A stretch of DNA of 64,000 nucleotides from an uncultured Eubacterium sp. (lineage in GTDB: Bacteria; Bacillota; Clostridia; Oscillospirales; Acutalibacteraceae): the NCBI GenBank assembly GCA_905234995.1, contig CAJOJV010000003.1, positions 1-64,000 of the forward strand. Reading direction: 5' to 3'. Within the stretch, counting starts at the first letter, position 1, and every line of letters starts with the position of its first letter. The position numbers were made by a program, and so were the translations under genes. Positions 33,416-43,353 of this stretch are shown piece by piece. The notes under the pieces are model-generated. The model was not told the DNA's origin. It worked only from the letters and a program-made list of their open reading frames with translations, and searched no databases.

Positions 33416-33667
33416 TTAACCGATAAACAGGAAAATCAGGAATGCCGCAAGAACAACGGCGAAGAAACCGATTATGAGCCACTTCGTTAATTTTTCAAGC
33501 TTAGCCTCAATCGTTCTGCCCTTTGATTTTCCGAGGAAGGTTTCAGCACCGCCTGCAATGGCGCCCGAAAGGTTCTGCGAACGGCCCTCCTGCAACAATA
33601 CAACTGCAACAATGATTATTGATGCAATAATTAAAACTGCACCGAAAAGATAATGATACCAAAGCAT
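33416..33667 (-). CDS. secG: Preprotein translocase subunit SecG
   Basis: 83-residue membrane protein with two hydrophobic helices (about residues 5-25 and 61-82). The conserved loop LLQEGRSQNLSGAIAGGAETFLG between them is the family signature. It stimulates the SecYE channel. GGAGG lies before the ATG. A single-gene unit with tandem promoters upstream and a terminator downstream. Confidence 0.93.
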   Translation of the reverse strand: MLWYHYLFGAVLIIASIIIVAVVLLQEGRSQNLSGAIAGGAETFLGKSKGRTIEAKLEKLTKWLIIGFFAVVLAAFLIFLFIG

Positions 33668-33706
33668 CTTGTAATTCCTCCGTACTTATTCTTTTTAATC
33701 TTATAG

Positions 33707-33751
33707 ATTATAGCACTAAAGGATTATAGCACACAAATTTTTATAATGCAA
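33707..33751 (-). promoter_or_regulatory. Tandem promoters of secG
   Basis: On the minus strand TTGCAT (33751-33746), 17 bases, TATAAT (33728-33723); then a second TATAAT (33712-33707) inside a repeated GTGCTATAATC. The second -10 has only a weak TTTGTG as -35. Confidence 0.65.
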
Positions 33752-33813
33752 GAGTTTTTTATCTTTTACGGGCTATTTTTGCGTTAGTATTAGTTTTATT
33801 CAGTTTTAAGCAA

Positions 33814-36060
33814 TCAGAAGGTTATCTGTTCGCCCACGTCGCCTGCGCTCGGTAAAGCGCCCTGCGCAGGGAAATTCTTGGGACGGAAACGCCAAGCCTT
33901 TTCAAACTCGCCCTCCTGATAAATGTGAACGGATTCAACCTTATCCGATTTTTTCTTAAGCGTCATAATATTAACGCCCTGTGTGTTCTTGGTTGTTTTT
34001 GAAAGAACGACCGCCGTATTGATCAACAGCTTTCTCGAATTATTAGCGCAAAGCACGATATCGGTATCCTCAGGCAGATAGAGAGCAGCCGCAAGCGGAT
34101 ACTTTTCGCAATATGCGTTTATCAGTTTTTTACGGTTGGTTTTCGTTTCATAAGCGGAGATATCAACCTTTGCAAGCTTTCCGTTTTCAAAAACAAAAAT
34201 CATATAACCCTTATATTCGCTGACAACGGCAACGTAAGCAACCTCTTCGCCCTCCTCCATATCAAGCTTTGAGGGGAGATATTCGCCGAGAACGGACGCC
34301 TTAGTGTCGTTAAAATCATCGACTTTGGCTTTATAAACCTGATGCTTTGTGGTGAAAACGAGAAGCTCGTCCTTATTTGAGCACTCGGCTTCCTCAAGGA
34401 TGACGTCGCCCTCTTTAACCTTTTGCTCGCCGCTCATACGCAGATTTGCGGTTTTAATCTTTTTAAGATAACCGCCCTGAGAAATAAAGAGAGTAACCGG
34501 GTAATCCTCAACAACAACCAGGGGTTCAGAATAATCCTCAGTGGTTTCAAAAATAATCTCGGATTTTCTGCCCGCGTCGTATTTCTTGATTACCTCTTCA
34601 AGCTCTTTGATGATAATCGTTTTCTTTCTGCGATCGCTTGCAAGGATTTGCTCCAGATCGGCAATTTCGTTTTCAAGGCTTTCAATCTCATTAATGCGCT
34701 TTAAGATATATTCCCTGTTGAGATGGCGCAGCTTGATTTCGGCAACGTACTCAGCCTGAGTTTCATCAATACCGAAGCCAATCATAAGATTCGGCACAAC
34801 GTCTGACTCAGACTCGGTTTCACGAACGATTTTAATCGCCTTGTCAATATCAAGCAAAATCTTTGAAAGACCTTTTAAAAGATGAAGCTGCTTCTTTTTT
34901 TTATTGAGGCTGAAGCTTACGCGCCTTGAAATGCAGTTAAGGCGGAAGCGCACCCACTCGTTAAGGATTTCTTTAACGCCCCTTACGCCGGGCTTACCGT
35001 CAATAAGCACGTTAAAGTTACAGGAGAAGCTGTCCTCAAGCGGGGTCATCTTATAAAGCTTGGTCATCAGCTTATCGGGATCAATTCCTCTTTTAAGGTC
35101 AATCGTAATTCTGAGGCCGTTTAAATCGGTTTCATCCCTGATATCCGAAATTTCCTTAACCTTATTGGTTTTAACAAGCTCAATAATCTTGTCAATTATC
35201 GCCTCTGAGGTGGTGGTTGGCGGGATTTCCGTTATATCGATGCAGTTATAAGATTTATCATAAGCGTATTTTGAACGCACCTTGACCGAGCCTCTGCCGG
35301 TTTCATAAATCTTTTCAAGCTCTGCCTTATCGTAAATAATATATCCGCCGCCTACAAAATCGGGAGCAATAAGCGTGTCCGAAATAACGTGCTCCTTATT
35401 TTTCATAAGGGCAATAGTGGTTTCGCAAAGCTCTTTGAGATTAAAGGAAGCGATTGAGGATGCCATACCCGCGGCAATACCCGTCGTAACGTTCGCAAGA
35501 ATGGTCGGGAAAGTTACGGGAAGCAGTCGCGGCTCCTTCATAGTATTATCGTAATTATCTACGAAATCAACCGTATCCTTATCAATATCGTCAAAAAGCT
35601 CCTTGCAGATAGGCGCAAGCTTCGCCTCAGTGTAACGTGAGGCGGCGTACATCATATTACGGGAATATGCCTTACCGAAGTTACCCTTTGATTCAACGTA
35701 AGGATAAAGCAGGCTTTCATTGCCCTTTGAAAGGCGCACCATAGTTTCATAAATAGAAGCGTCGCCGTGGGGGTTAAGCTGCATCGTTCTGCCGACGATA
35801 TTTGCGCTCTTAATCGTGCCGCCCTTGAGAAGCCCCATATTATACATAGTATATAGCAGCTTCCTGTGAGAGGGCTTAAGTCCGTCAATCTCGGGAATTG
35901 CACGGGAAAGAATAACGCTCATCGCATAGGGCATAAAGTTTGACTTCAGGGTTTCAACGATACGCTCGTCGGTTATCGTGCCGGCACCCTGAATATGAAC
36001 GTTATCCGCAAGCGCGTTTTTATTAGTATTCTCAGGAGCAGTTCTTTTTTTCTTTGCCAT
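33814..36060 (-). CDS. Type II topoisomerase subunit A, ParC-like (divergent clade)
   Basis: 748-residue breakage-reunion subunit of a type II topoisomerase. The catalytic tyrosine is Tyr143 in AASRYTEAKL. The winged-helix region before it reads NIVGRTMQLNPHGDASIYETMVRL, unlike the usual VVGDVMGKYHPHGD. Later come FPTILANVTTGIAAGMAS and a C-terminal beta-propeller-like domain without a GyrA box, so it is more like ParC than GyrA. It follows the subunit B gene after 14 bases. The true gyrase is presumably elsewhere in the genome. The name parC is not given because the group is divergent. Confidence 0.85.
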   Translation of the reverse strand: MAKKKRTAPENTNKNALADNVHIQGAGTITDERIVETLKSNFMPYAMSVILSRAIPEIDGLKPSHRKLLYTMYNMGLLKGGTIKSANIVGRTMQLNPHGDASIYETMVRLSKGNESLLYPYVESKGNFGKAYSRNMMYAASRYTEAKLAPICKELFDDIDKDTVDFVDNYDNTMKEPRLLPVTFPTILANVTTGIAAGMASSIASFNLKELCETTIALMKNKEHVISDTLIAPDFVGGGYIIYDKAELEKIYETGRGSVKVRSKYAYDKSYNCIDITEIPPTTTSEAIIDKIIELVKTNKVKEISDIRDETDLNGLRITIDLKRGIDPDKLMTKLYKMTPLEDSFSCNFNVLIDGKPGVRGVKEILNEWVRFRLNCISRRVSFSLNKKKKQLHLLKGLSKILLDIDKAIKIVRETESESDVVPNLMIGFGIDETQAEYVAEIKLRHLNREYILKRINEIESLENEIADLEQILASDRRKKTIIIKELEEVIKKYDAGRKSEIIFETTEDYSEPLVVVEDYPVTLFISQGGYLKKIKTANLRMSGEQKVKEGDVILEEAECSNKDELLVFTTKHQVYKAKVDDFNDTKASVLGEYLPSKLDMEEGEEVAYVAVVSEYKGYMIFVFENGKLAKVDISAYETKTNRKKLINAYCEKYPLAAALYLPEDTDIVLCANNSRKLLINTAVVLSKTTKNTQGVNIMTLKKKSDKVESVHIYQEGEFEKAWRFRPKNFPAQGALPSAGDVGEQITF

Positions 36061-36074
36061 ATTGAAACCCTCCC

Positions 36075-38054
36075 TTAAGATACGTCTGCGGCATCAAGAT
36101 ACAGATAGCCGAAATTTGAAATATAGTCTTTTCTGCCCTCAAGGTCATCGCCGAGGAGCAAATCAAAAATCATTGAGGTTTCCTCCGCATCATCGGGAGT
36201 AACCTTGATAAGGCGCCTCGTTGCGGGATTCATAGTGGTGAGGCTCATCATATCAGCCTCATTTTCACCAAGTCCCTTTGAGCGCTGAACGGTGTATTTC
36301 TGATTACCGATTTCAGCTTTAATATCATCCATTTCCTTTTCGTTATACGCGAAATAGGTCTGGTCCTTGCAGGTTACCTCATAAAGCGGAGATTCGGCAA
36401 TATAAACCTTGCCCGCCTCTATAAGCTTTGGCATAAGGCGATAAATCATTGTCAAAATCAGAGTTCTGATATGGAAGCCGTCAACGTCCGCATCGGTACA
36501 AATCATAATTTTATTCCAGCGAAGCGCATCCATATCAAACATCGAAACATCCTTCGCCGCCTTGCTTTTAACCTCAACGCCGCAACCGAGCACCTTAATC
36601 AAATCAGTGATAATATCGCTCTTAAAAATCTTATCGTAATCGGATTTGAGGCAATTAAGGATTTTACCGCGTACGGGCATAATCGCCTGGAAATTAGCGT
36701 CCCTCGCCTGCTTGCAGGCACCGAGCGCGGAATCACCCTCAACGATAAAGATTTCCCTTTCGTTAACGTCCTTTGAACGGCAGTCAACAAATTTCTGGAT
36801 ACGGTTGGTCATATCCATCTTAGTCTGCAGAGTCGTTTTAAGCGTTTTCCTTGTGTTCTCAGCCTTAACGCGGCTTCTCATATTAATGAGAACCTGCTCC
36901 GCAATTTTCTCCGCATCCATCTTATTTTCAATGAAATAAACCTCAAGCTGCTTGCGGAAGAAATCAGTCATTGCATCCTGAATAAACTTATTCGTGATGG
37001 ATTTCTTGGTCTGATTTTCATAAGAGGTCTGCGTTGAAAATGAGGAAACGACGAAGATGATAATATCCTCAACATCCTGAATATTAATCGTTGAATCCGT
37101 TTTGTTATACTTATTATTTGCTTTCAGATAAGCGTTAATCTGATTAACAAAAGCGCTCTTAAAAGCCTTATCGGGAGCACCGCCGTGCTCAAGAAAGCTT
37201 GAATTATGATAGTATTCCTTACGCTGCGCCTTTAAGGAGAAACAAAGCGCCGCCTTGATTTTCAGCTTATAATCGTTTAAATCCTCACGGTCCCTGCCCT
37301 TACGGTCACATTCCCAGTATTGCGGTGTCGTAATAGCAGTTTCGCCTGCAATTTCGGCAACGTAATCCTTAATGCCGTTCTGATAGCAGAACTCTGTAGT
37401 TTCAAAACGTGAGCCAACCTGATTTTTGAAAATAAAGGTTATGCCGTCGTTAACAACAGCCTGTCTTTTCATAGTATCAAGATAATATGAAACGGGAATG
37501 TTAATATCCGTGAAAACGTCCAAATCGGGCTTCCAGCGAATTCTCGTGCCCGTATCGCGCTTTTCATACTTTTCGGTTTTAAGTCCGCCCTTGTTAATTC
37601 CCTTTTCAAAGTGGAGCTTATAGCAATTACCGTCACGGTGAATTTCCGCATCCATATACTCCGAAGCAAACTGAGTTGCACAAAGACCGAGACCGTTTAA
37701 ACCGAGAGAATATGAATAGTTAGCATCTCCGTTATTATCGTATTTACCGCCCGCATAAAGAGTGCAGAAAAGGAGCTTCCAGTTATACTCCTCCTCAGCT
37801 TTATTATACTCAACGGGTATACCTGCGCCGAAATCCTGAACCTCAACGGAGCCGTCCTCAAAGCGGGTAACAACAATTTTATTTCCCCTGCCCTCGCGCG
37901 CCTCGTCAATTGAGTTACTCATTATTTCAAAAATTGAATGCTGGCAGCCCTCTATACCGTCAGAGCCGAAAATAACCGCAGGGCGTAATCTGACCTGGTC
38001 GGCGCCCTTCAACGCTTTAATACTTTCGTTTCCGTATTCCTTTGCTTTTGCCAT
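36075..38054 (-). CDS. Type II topoisomerase subunit B, ParE-like (divergent clade)
   Basis: 659-residue ATPase and TOPRIM subunit. The GHKL ATPase part shows NSIDEAREG, DFGAGIPVEY and SLGLNGLGLCATQFAS. The TOPRIM part shows IVEGDSALGACKQARD, DADVDGFHIRTL and a C-terminal QRSKGLGENEADMM. The beginning RLRPAVIFGSDGIEGCQHS replaces the usual RKRPGMYIG form, and EGDSALG replaces EGDSAGG. The ATG at 38054 follows GGAGG; a TTG at 38066 overlaps that site. It forms an operon with the A subunit. This is a functional-looking but non-canonical pair. Confidence 0.86.
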   Translation of the reverse strand: MAKAKEYGNESIKALKGADQVRLRPAVIFGSDGIEGCQHSIFEIMSNSIDEAREGRGNKIVVTRFEDGSVEVQDFGAGIPVEYNKAEEEYNWKLLFCTLYAGGKYDNNGDANYSYSLGLNGLGLCATQFASEYMDAEIHRDGNCYKLHFEKGINKGGLKTEKYEKRDTGTRIRWKPDLDVFTDINIPVSYYLDTMKRQAVVNDGITFIFKNQVGSRFETTEFCYQNGIKDYVAEIAGETAITTPQYWECDRKGRDREDLNDYKLKIKAALCFSLKAQRKEYYHNSSFLEHGGAPDKAFKSAFVNQINAYLKANNKYNKTDSTINIQDVEDIIIFVVSSFSTQTSYENQTKKSITNKFIQDAMTDFFRKQLEVYFIENKMDAEKIAEQVLINMRSRVKAENTRKTLKTTLQTKMDMTNRIQKFVDCRSKDVNEREIFIVEGDSALGACKQARDANFQAIMPVRGKILNCLKSDYDKIFKSDIITDLIKVLGCGVEVKSKAAKDVSMFDMDALRWNKIMICTDADVDGFHIRTLILTMIYRLMPKLIEAGKVYIAESPLYEVTCKDQTYFAYNEKEMDDIKAEIGNQKYTVQRSKGLGENEADMMSLTTMNPATRRLIKVTPDDAEETSMIFDLLLGDDLEGRKDYISNFGYLYLDAADVS

Positions 38055-38189
38055 TTCAGCCTCCAAATAAAAAATGCTTTAATTATTAATAAGCATATCA
38101 ACTCACATTACAAATTACTATTATACAAGATATTGTATTTTTGTCAAGAATTTTCCTATATTATTACAATATAGGGCAAATATGCGACA

Positions 38190-38216
38190 AAAAAGGCACA
38201 GATAAAGCTCTGCGCC
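38190..38216 (-). terminator. Terminator of ftsH
   Basis: An 8-bp stem with one mismatch (38195-38202 with 38209-38216), followed on the minus strand by TTTTTGTCG. The remaining gap to 38054 is AT-rich and shows nothing else certain. Confidence 0.65.
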
Positions 38217-38224
38217 CTAATGCT

Positions 38225-40201
38225 TTATTCAGTTGTATCAACTTCACTTTGATTGTCTTCTGCGTTTTCTGCTTCGTCAGAAATTTCTTGTTCTGATTCA
38301 ACAGCTTCAGTTTCCCCGGAAGCCTCCTCAGAAGCCTCCTCGGGTTCGTCAAGCTTGCCGTTTTCCATAAGCGATTTAAACTCATCGCCCGTGAGCTTTT
38401 CCTTTTCAATAAGCGTTTCTGCAACAAGCTCAAGCTTATCAAAATGCTCCTTAAGGATTTCAACGGTTTTATCGTAAGCCTCGCGCATTAAGCGTTCAAT
38501 TTCAGCGTCAATTCTTGACGAGGTGCGTTCGCTGTAATTAACAACGTGCCCGTAATCCCTGCCGAGGAAAACCTCACCGCTGTCGTTATCAAATACTACG
38601 GGACCGATTTCATCGCTCATACCGTATCTTGCAACCATATCGCGGCAAATCTGAGTTGCTCTCTGCAAATCATTTGAAGCGCCGGTTGAAATATCATTAA
38701 GCGCAAGCGCCTCTGCAACACGACCGCCGAGAAGCGAGATAATGAATTCCAGCATATCCTGACGGGAGGTATAATTCTCCTCCTGAGGCTGATAAGCGGT
38801 ATAGCCGCCTGCACCGAGACCGCGAGGAATAATAGATATTTCCTTAACGGGATCGTGAGTTTCAAGATAATATGAAACTACTGCGTGTCCGGACTCGTGA
38901 TAAGCGGTGAGCTTCTTAGCTTTCTCGGAATACTTATGGGATTTCTTTTCGGTGCCGAGCTCAACGCGTGCTGCAGCGTCCGTCATTTCCGCCATAGTTA
39001 TTGCTTTCTTATGACGTCTTGCCGCAAGCAGAGCCGCCTCGTTAAGCAGGTTTTCCAAGTCAGCGCCCGTATAGCCCATAGCGCTTTTTGCAACGTCCTT
39101 AAGATTAACGTCGGGAGCAAGGGGCTTATTCTTTGCATGAACGCGGAGGATATCCTCCCTGCCCTGCGCATCGGGTCTGTTAACGGTTATCTGCCTGTCA
39201 AATCTGCCGGGACGGAGAAGCGCGGGGTCAAGCACGTCAGGGCGGTTAGTTGCCGCAATAACGATTACGCCGCTGTTGGTGCCGAAGCCGTCCATTTCAA
39301 CAAGAAGCTGATTAAGGGTCTGCTCACGCTCGTCGTTACCGCCGCCCGTGCCTGCACCTCTGTGCCTGCCGACCGCGTCAATTTCATCAATGAAAACGAT
39401 TGCGGGAGCCTTTTTCATTGCCTGCTGGAACAAATCGCGAACGCGGCTTGCGCCTACGCCGACGTACATTTCAACAAAATCAGAGCCCGAAATGGAAAGG
39501 AAGGGTGCGCCCGCCTCGCCGGCAACAGCCTTTGCAAGCAGGGTTTTACCCGTTCCCGGAGGGCCAACGAGAAGCACGCCCTTCGGAATTCGTGCGCCAA
39601 GCTCAGTAAACTTGTTCGGATCCTTAAGGAAATCAACAAGCTCCTCAAGCTCCGCCTTTTCCTCGTCGCAGCCGGCAACGTCCTCAAAGGTTTTCTTATT
39701 ATCATCAGTTAAGGATTTAGTTCTGACCTTACCGAAGCCGAGGGTTCTGCTTGTGTCATTGGAAATAGCGCCGCTCATTCTTCTCATAAAGTAAATGAGA
39801 ATGAAGGCGCCGAGCGCAAGGCTCAGTACTGACGGAAGCAGACTGTAAACCCAGCTTCTTGAGCTGCTTTTTTTATAATTATAGGTTATTTTGTTATCGG
39901 GATGCTCGTCGTTATATTCATTAACGCTGTCCCTGATATCGTCAAGGAAATACGTAACGCTCGGCACGCTGTAATTATGGACGGTTTCGCTGTCGTCAAA
40001 GGTTTTATAAGTAAGCGCTCCGGAAGTTAAATCAAGCTCAAAACTTTGCACCTTATCCTCTTTGAAAAGAGCAACTACGTCACTGTAAACGGCGTCGGAC
40101 TTATTTTGCGACTGACCGAAATACAGAGCCATAACAATCAGCAAGCCTATAAACAGAATATAGAAAATCGCCGATTTCCAATTTTTTGAAAAATTCTTCA
40201 T
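38225..40201 (-). CDS. ftsH: ATP-dependent zinc metalloprotease FtsH
   Basis: 658-residue membrane AAA+ protease. Two N-terminal membrane helices (about residues 10-30 and 122-138) flank an extracytoplasmic domain. Walker A is [16 protein letters not shown], Walker [11 protein letters not shown], and the second region of homology [18 protein letters not shown]. The zinc site is HESGH, with Ser instead of the more usual Ala, which should not matter. The C-terminal 60 residues are acidic and low-complexity. It starts at the last base of tilS; tilS-ftsH is a common Bacillota pair. Confidence 0.96.
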   Translation of the reverse strand: MKNFSKNWKSAIFYILFIGLLIVMALYFGQSQNKSDAVYSDVVALFKEDKVQSFELDLTSGALTYKTFDDSETVHNYSVPSVTYFLDDIRDSVNEYNDEHPDNKITYNYKKSSSRSWVYSLLPSVLSLALGAFILIYFMRRMSGAISNDTSRTLGFGKVRTKSLTDDNKKTFEDVAGCDEEKAELEELVDFLKDPNKFTELGARIPKGVLLVGPPGTGKTLLAKAVAGEAGAPFLSISGSDFVEMYVGVGASRVRDLFQQAMKKAPAIVFIDEIDAVGRHRGAGTGGGNDEREQTLNQLLVEMDGFGTNSGVIVIAATNRPDVLDPALLRPGRFDRQITVNRPDAQGREDILRVHAKNKPLAPDVNLKDVAKSAMGYTGADLENLLNEAALLAARRHKKAITMAEMTDAAARVELGTEKKSHKYSEKAKKLTAYHESGHAVVSYYLETHDPVKEISIIPRGLGAGGYTAYQPQEENYTSRQDMLEFIISLLGGRVAEALALNDISTGASNDLQRATQICRDMVARYGMSDEIGPVVFDNDSGEVFLGRDYGHVVNYSERTSSRIDAEIERLMREAYDKTVEILKEHFDKLELVAETLIEKEKLTGDEFKSLMENGKLDEPEEASEEASGETEAVESEQEISDEAENAEDNQSEVDTTE

Positions 40202-41502
40202 TAAATCTTTTCCTCCGTGTGAATATTCACGGTTAAAACAGCTTTTGTTTCACTGCCGAGCTTTACGCGCTCGTCAGTGCAGTAACCGCAAATACCGATA
40301 ACTCCCGCGTCGTCTGCAACAACGGGAATTGAGTTCCTTATTTCAATAGGAACTGCAAGCTCGTTAAAGAGCTTTTTTAAAGTTTTCGTGCAATGCCTGC
40401 CCTCGGGTGAAAGCTTATCCCCCTCTTGCCTTGTGCGGACGGTGACACTGCCGATAATTTTATCATAATCGCAGCAAAAATCAAATGCTTTACTGCCGTT
40501 TTTACAAATTTTTAAATAATCATCAAAAGAAAGTTTACTGATTTCGGCAGCATAATGAGTTTTGCAATTGCTTAATTCTGCAATTCTCAACGTGCTTTTG
40601 TTTGAAACAGCCGTAAAATCATTATCGATTTGAAATCTTGACGGAGCCGCAAGCAAGCTTTTAAGATTACCGATTTTGTAATAGTCATACGGCAACGAGT
40701 TTTCTTTAAGATATTTTGCCAATACTCTGCCGAGGATTGCATCGGGAAGAGTTTTTAAACGATCAATTCTTAACTGATTATCGCTGCAGGCTTTTTCATA
40801 TTCCGCGCTTGCAATGCTTTCAAGATATTCCTCGTCTGCGGCAACAAGCTCCGTTAGTCTTGACGAAGCTGAAATGAAGTCGGGATTAAGCTTCTGCATT
40901 CGCGGAAGAATTTCACTTCTGATGTAGTTACGCGTGTAATCCGTTGAAGCATTAGTGCTGTCAATGCAATAGGCTATGCCGTTTTCTTCAAGATATTTCC
41001 TGATTTCATCAGAGTTTACTTCTATAAGCGGTCTGATTATATTATCTCTCTTCGGCGGAATAGCACACAGCCCGTTTAACGAGCTGCCTCTTGCAATTCT
41101 GAAAAGCAGGGTTTCCGCATTATCGGTTGCATTATGAGCGGTTGCAAGCTTATCACAGGAAAGCGTTTTGAAATACTCATACCGCCTGTTTCTGCTGTAT
41201 TCCTCAACAGAAAGTCCTGCCGCCTTAGCCTCGTCAACGGCGTTAATCCTGAGAATATGAAGCGGGATATTATTTTTTCTGCAGTAATCAATGCAGAAAT
41301 TCATATCCCTTACGCTTTCCTTACCCCTGATTCCGTGCTCAATATGCGCCGCTTCAAGCGTTAAATCAAGCTCGTTCTTAACAGATAAAAGATATTCTGA
41401 AAGCATAACGGAATCAGCGCCGCCCGAAAGAGCAATCAGGATTTTATCGCCTTTTGAGATTAAATTATATTTATCAACAGTTTTGCTGATTTTATTCTTC
41501 AT
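40201..41502 (-). CDS. tilS: tRNA(Ile)-lysidine synthetase TilS
   Basis: 433-residue PP-loop ATPase that adds lysine to C34 of the tRNA-Ile CAU anticodon, so that it reads AUA. The PP-loop SGGADS is at residues 26-31 counted from the ATG at 41502. [29 protein letters not shown] and the C-terminal domain with [14 protein letters not shown] follow in the usual order. A frame running to 41544 lies inside dnaB and is rejected. Its start overlaps the dnaB end by 11 bases. Confidence 0.93.
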   Translation of the reverse strand: MKNKISKTVDKYNLISKGDKILIALSGGADSVMLSEYLLSVKNELDLTLEAAHIEHGIRGKESVRDMNFCIDYCRKNNIPLHILRINAVDEAKAAGLSVEEYSRNRRYEYFKTLSCDKLATAHNATDNAETLLFRIARGSSLNGLCAIPPKRDNIIRPLIEVNSDEIRKYLEENGIAYCIDSTNASTDYTRNYIRSEILPRMQKLNPDFISASSRLTELVAADEEYLESIASAEYEKACSDNQLRIDRLKTLPDAILGRVLAKYLKENSLPYDYYKIGNLKSLLAAPSRFQIDNDFTAVSNKSTLRIAELSNCKTHYAAEISKLSFDDYLKICKNGSKAFDFCCDYDKIIGSVTVRTRQEGDKLSPEGRHCTKTLKKLFNELAVPIEIRNSIPVVADDAGVIGICGYCTDERVKLGSETKAVLTVNIHTEEKI

Positions 41503-42859
41503 ACTTCTTTTCAACGCTTCTGAAGCGTGTAAATTCCTTGTCAAAGGTCATTTCAATCGTGCCGACTGCGCCGTGGCGGTTTTTGGCAACGATGAGCTCG
41601 GTGAGGTTAGCGTCAATATCATCCTGCTTGTCCTCGTCAACCTCGCCTCTGTAGTAATCCTCGCGGTAAAGGAACATAACGATATCCGCATCCTGCTCAA
41701 TTGAGCCTGATTCACGCAAGTCGGAAAGCTGCGGTCTGTGACTCTTACCCCTGCCTTCAGTGCCTCTTGAAAGCTGAGCGCAGCAGACAACGGGGATATT
41801 CAAATCCTTAGCAAGCATTTTGAGATTTCTCGTAATCTCGGAAACCTCCTGAACGCGGTTTTCCTTACGGACCGAGGACTGAATGAGACCGAGATAGTCA
41901 ATTATGATAATATCAACGTTCTTAAGCCTGCGAACCTTTGATTTAATCTCAGGCACGGTCGTGCTTGAGGAATCGTCAAGATAAAGCTCCGTCTGCATAA
42001 ACTCGCCCGTAGCGTTACCGAGCCTTACCCATTCCTCTTTAGAAAGCTCGCCCGTGCGGAGCTTCTGGCTCGGAATACCGGCTTTTGAAGCAAGAAGCCT
42101 TTCTGCAAGCTGCTCCTTAGTCATTTCAAGGCTGAAGAACACGCATTTCTTGCCGGCGTTAACTGCAACGTTCTGCGCAAGATTAAGCGCAAATGAGGTT
42201 TTACCCATTGCAGGACGAGCGCCAATCAGAATAAAATCCGATTTATTAAGACCCGTTATGTATTTATCAAGCATACCGAAGCCCGAAGGAATTGCTTTAT
42301 ACTCATCCTTATTATCGCCCGTGAGCTTTTCGAGCCTGTCATAAACTCCGTTTACAATAACATCAGACAGCTTACGCGGACCGTTTACGTCCTTTCCCTG
42401 ACGGATATCGTAAATCCTCTGCTCAGCGGAATTAAGCAGCGTTGAAGCGTCCGCCTCTCCGCTTGAAGCCTGATTAATAATATCCTGAGAGGTCTGAATC
42501 AGCGTGCGAAGGAAGTATTGCTCCTCGACAATCTTTGCATAAGTTTCAATATTTGCAGTTGAAGGAACACTGTCACGCAGCGTTAACAGATACTCTCTTC
42601 CTCCCGAGGTATCATAATGCCCCTCTTTTACAAGCACGTCCGCAATAACGACGGGGTCAATTCTTGCGCTTGAGCCCGTGAACATCGTCATCATTGAACC
42701 GAAAATTACTCTGTGCTGAGGAAGATAAAAATAATCTGGTTTTACAATTGTTGCAACCTTCTCCATACAGTCGCCGTCAACAAGAATGCTGCCGAGCACT
42801 GCCTGCTCCGCCTGCAGACTGTAGGGCAAAGGCGTTAATGAATTATTTACATCAGGCAT
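41492..42859 (-). CDS. dnaB: Replicative DNA helicase DnaB
   Basis: 455-residue hexameric helicase of the replication fork (named dnaC in Bacillus). The N-terminal primase-interacting domain begins PLPYSLQAEQAVLGSIL; the RecA-like domain has Walker A GARPAMGKTSFALNLA and Walker B DIIIIDYLGLI, plus CCAQLSRGTEGR and SDLRESGSIEQDAD. No intein is seen. The ATG at 42859 follows GGGTGAT; a GTG at 42868 overlaps it. The order RNase J gene, rplI, dnaB, tilS, ftsH forms one minus-strand run. Confidence 0.96.
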   Translation of the reverse strand: MPDVNNSLTPLPYSLQAEQAVLGSILVDGDCMEKVATIVKPDYFYLPQHRVIFGSMMTMFTGSSARIDPVVIADVLVKEGHYDTSGGREYLLTLRDSVPSTANIETYAKIVEEQYFLRTLIQTSQDIINQASSGEADASTLLNSAEQRIYDIRQGKDVNGPRKLSDVIVNGVYDRLEKLTGDNKDEYKAIPSGFGMLDKYITGLNKSDFILIGARPAMGKTSFALNLAQNVAVNAGKKCVFFSLEMTKEQLAERLLASKAGIPSQKLRTGELSKEEWVRLGNATGEFMQTELYLDDSSSTTVPEIKSKVRRLKNVDIIIIDYLGLIQSSVRKENRVQEVSEITRNLKMLAKDLNIPVVCCAQLSRGTEGRGKSHRPQLSDLRESGSIEQDADIVMFLYREDYYRGEVDEDKQDDIDANLTELIVAKNRHGAVGTIEMTFDKEFTRFRSVEKKYEE

Positions 42860-42882
42860 TTTAATCACCCATCTTTAGAAAT

Positions 42883-43326
42883 TTATGCTTCCGTAACCTG
42901 AACAAAGATTTTTGCGCTTATGCCCTGATAAACCTTAATCTCTGCCTCATAAGTGCCAAACTGCTTTATATCCTCAACGTTGATTTTTCTTTTATCAACG
43001 TCAAGGCTTAAATCCTTCTTTATCTGCTCTGCAATATCCTTTGAGGTAACGGAGCCGAAAAGCTTTCCGTTTGCACCCGCTCTTGCGGCAACCTTAACCG
43101 TTTTGCCGTCAAGCCTTGCAGCGTCTTCCTCGGCAGCCTTGATTTCCTCTGCCTTGTGGAATTTTTTTGCCTGCTCTTTATTGTTAAAATCGTTCATAGC
43201 GGTTGCATTTGCCTCAACCGCAAGCCCTTTGGGGATAAGGAAATTCCTTGCATATCCGTCAGAAGCATTAACGAGCTCGCCTTTTTTGCCAAGGCTTTTA
43301 ACGTCCTGTTTAAGAATAACTTTCAT
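42883..43326 (-). CDS. rplI: 50S ribosomal protein L9
   Basis: 147-residue ribosomal protein with two globular domains joined by a long helix. N-terminal [36 protein letters not shown] is the signature. [16 protein letters not shown] opens the C-terminal domain. It lies 23 bases before dnaB, the usual neighbour. GGCAGG stands before the ATG. Confidence 0.96.
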   Translation of the reverse strand: MKVILKQDVKSLGKKGELVNASDGYARNFLIPKGLAVEANATAMNDFNNKEQAKKFHKAEEIKAAEEDAARLDGKTVKVAARAGANGKLFGSVTSKDIAEQIKKDLSLDVDKRKINVEDIKQFGTYEAEIKVYQGISAKIFVQVTEA

Positions 43327-43353
43327 AGTTTTATCCTGCCTTTCCTCGCAGCC

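Noticed and set aside
38885-39712. A 275-residue plus-strand open frame inside ftsH.
   Set aside because: It is antisense to a highly conserved gene and its composition is that of the reversed strand; no ribosome site.
38225-40201. HESGH instead of HEAGH in FtsH as a sign of an inactive protease.
   Set aside because: Both zinc-binding histidines and the catalytic Glu are present; Ala to Ser between them is tolerated in the HExxH class.
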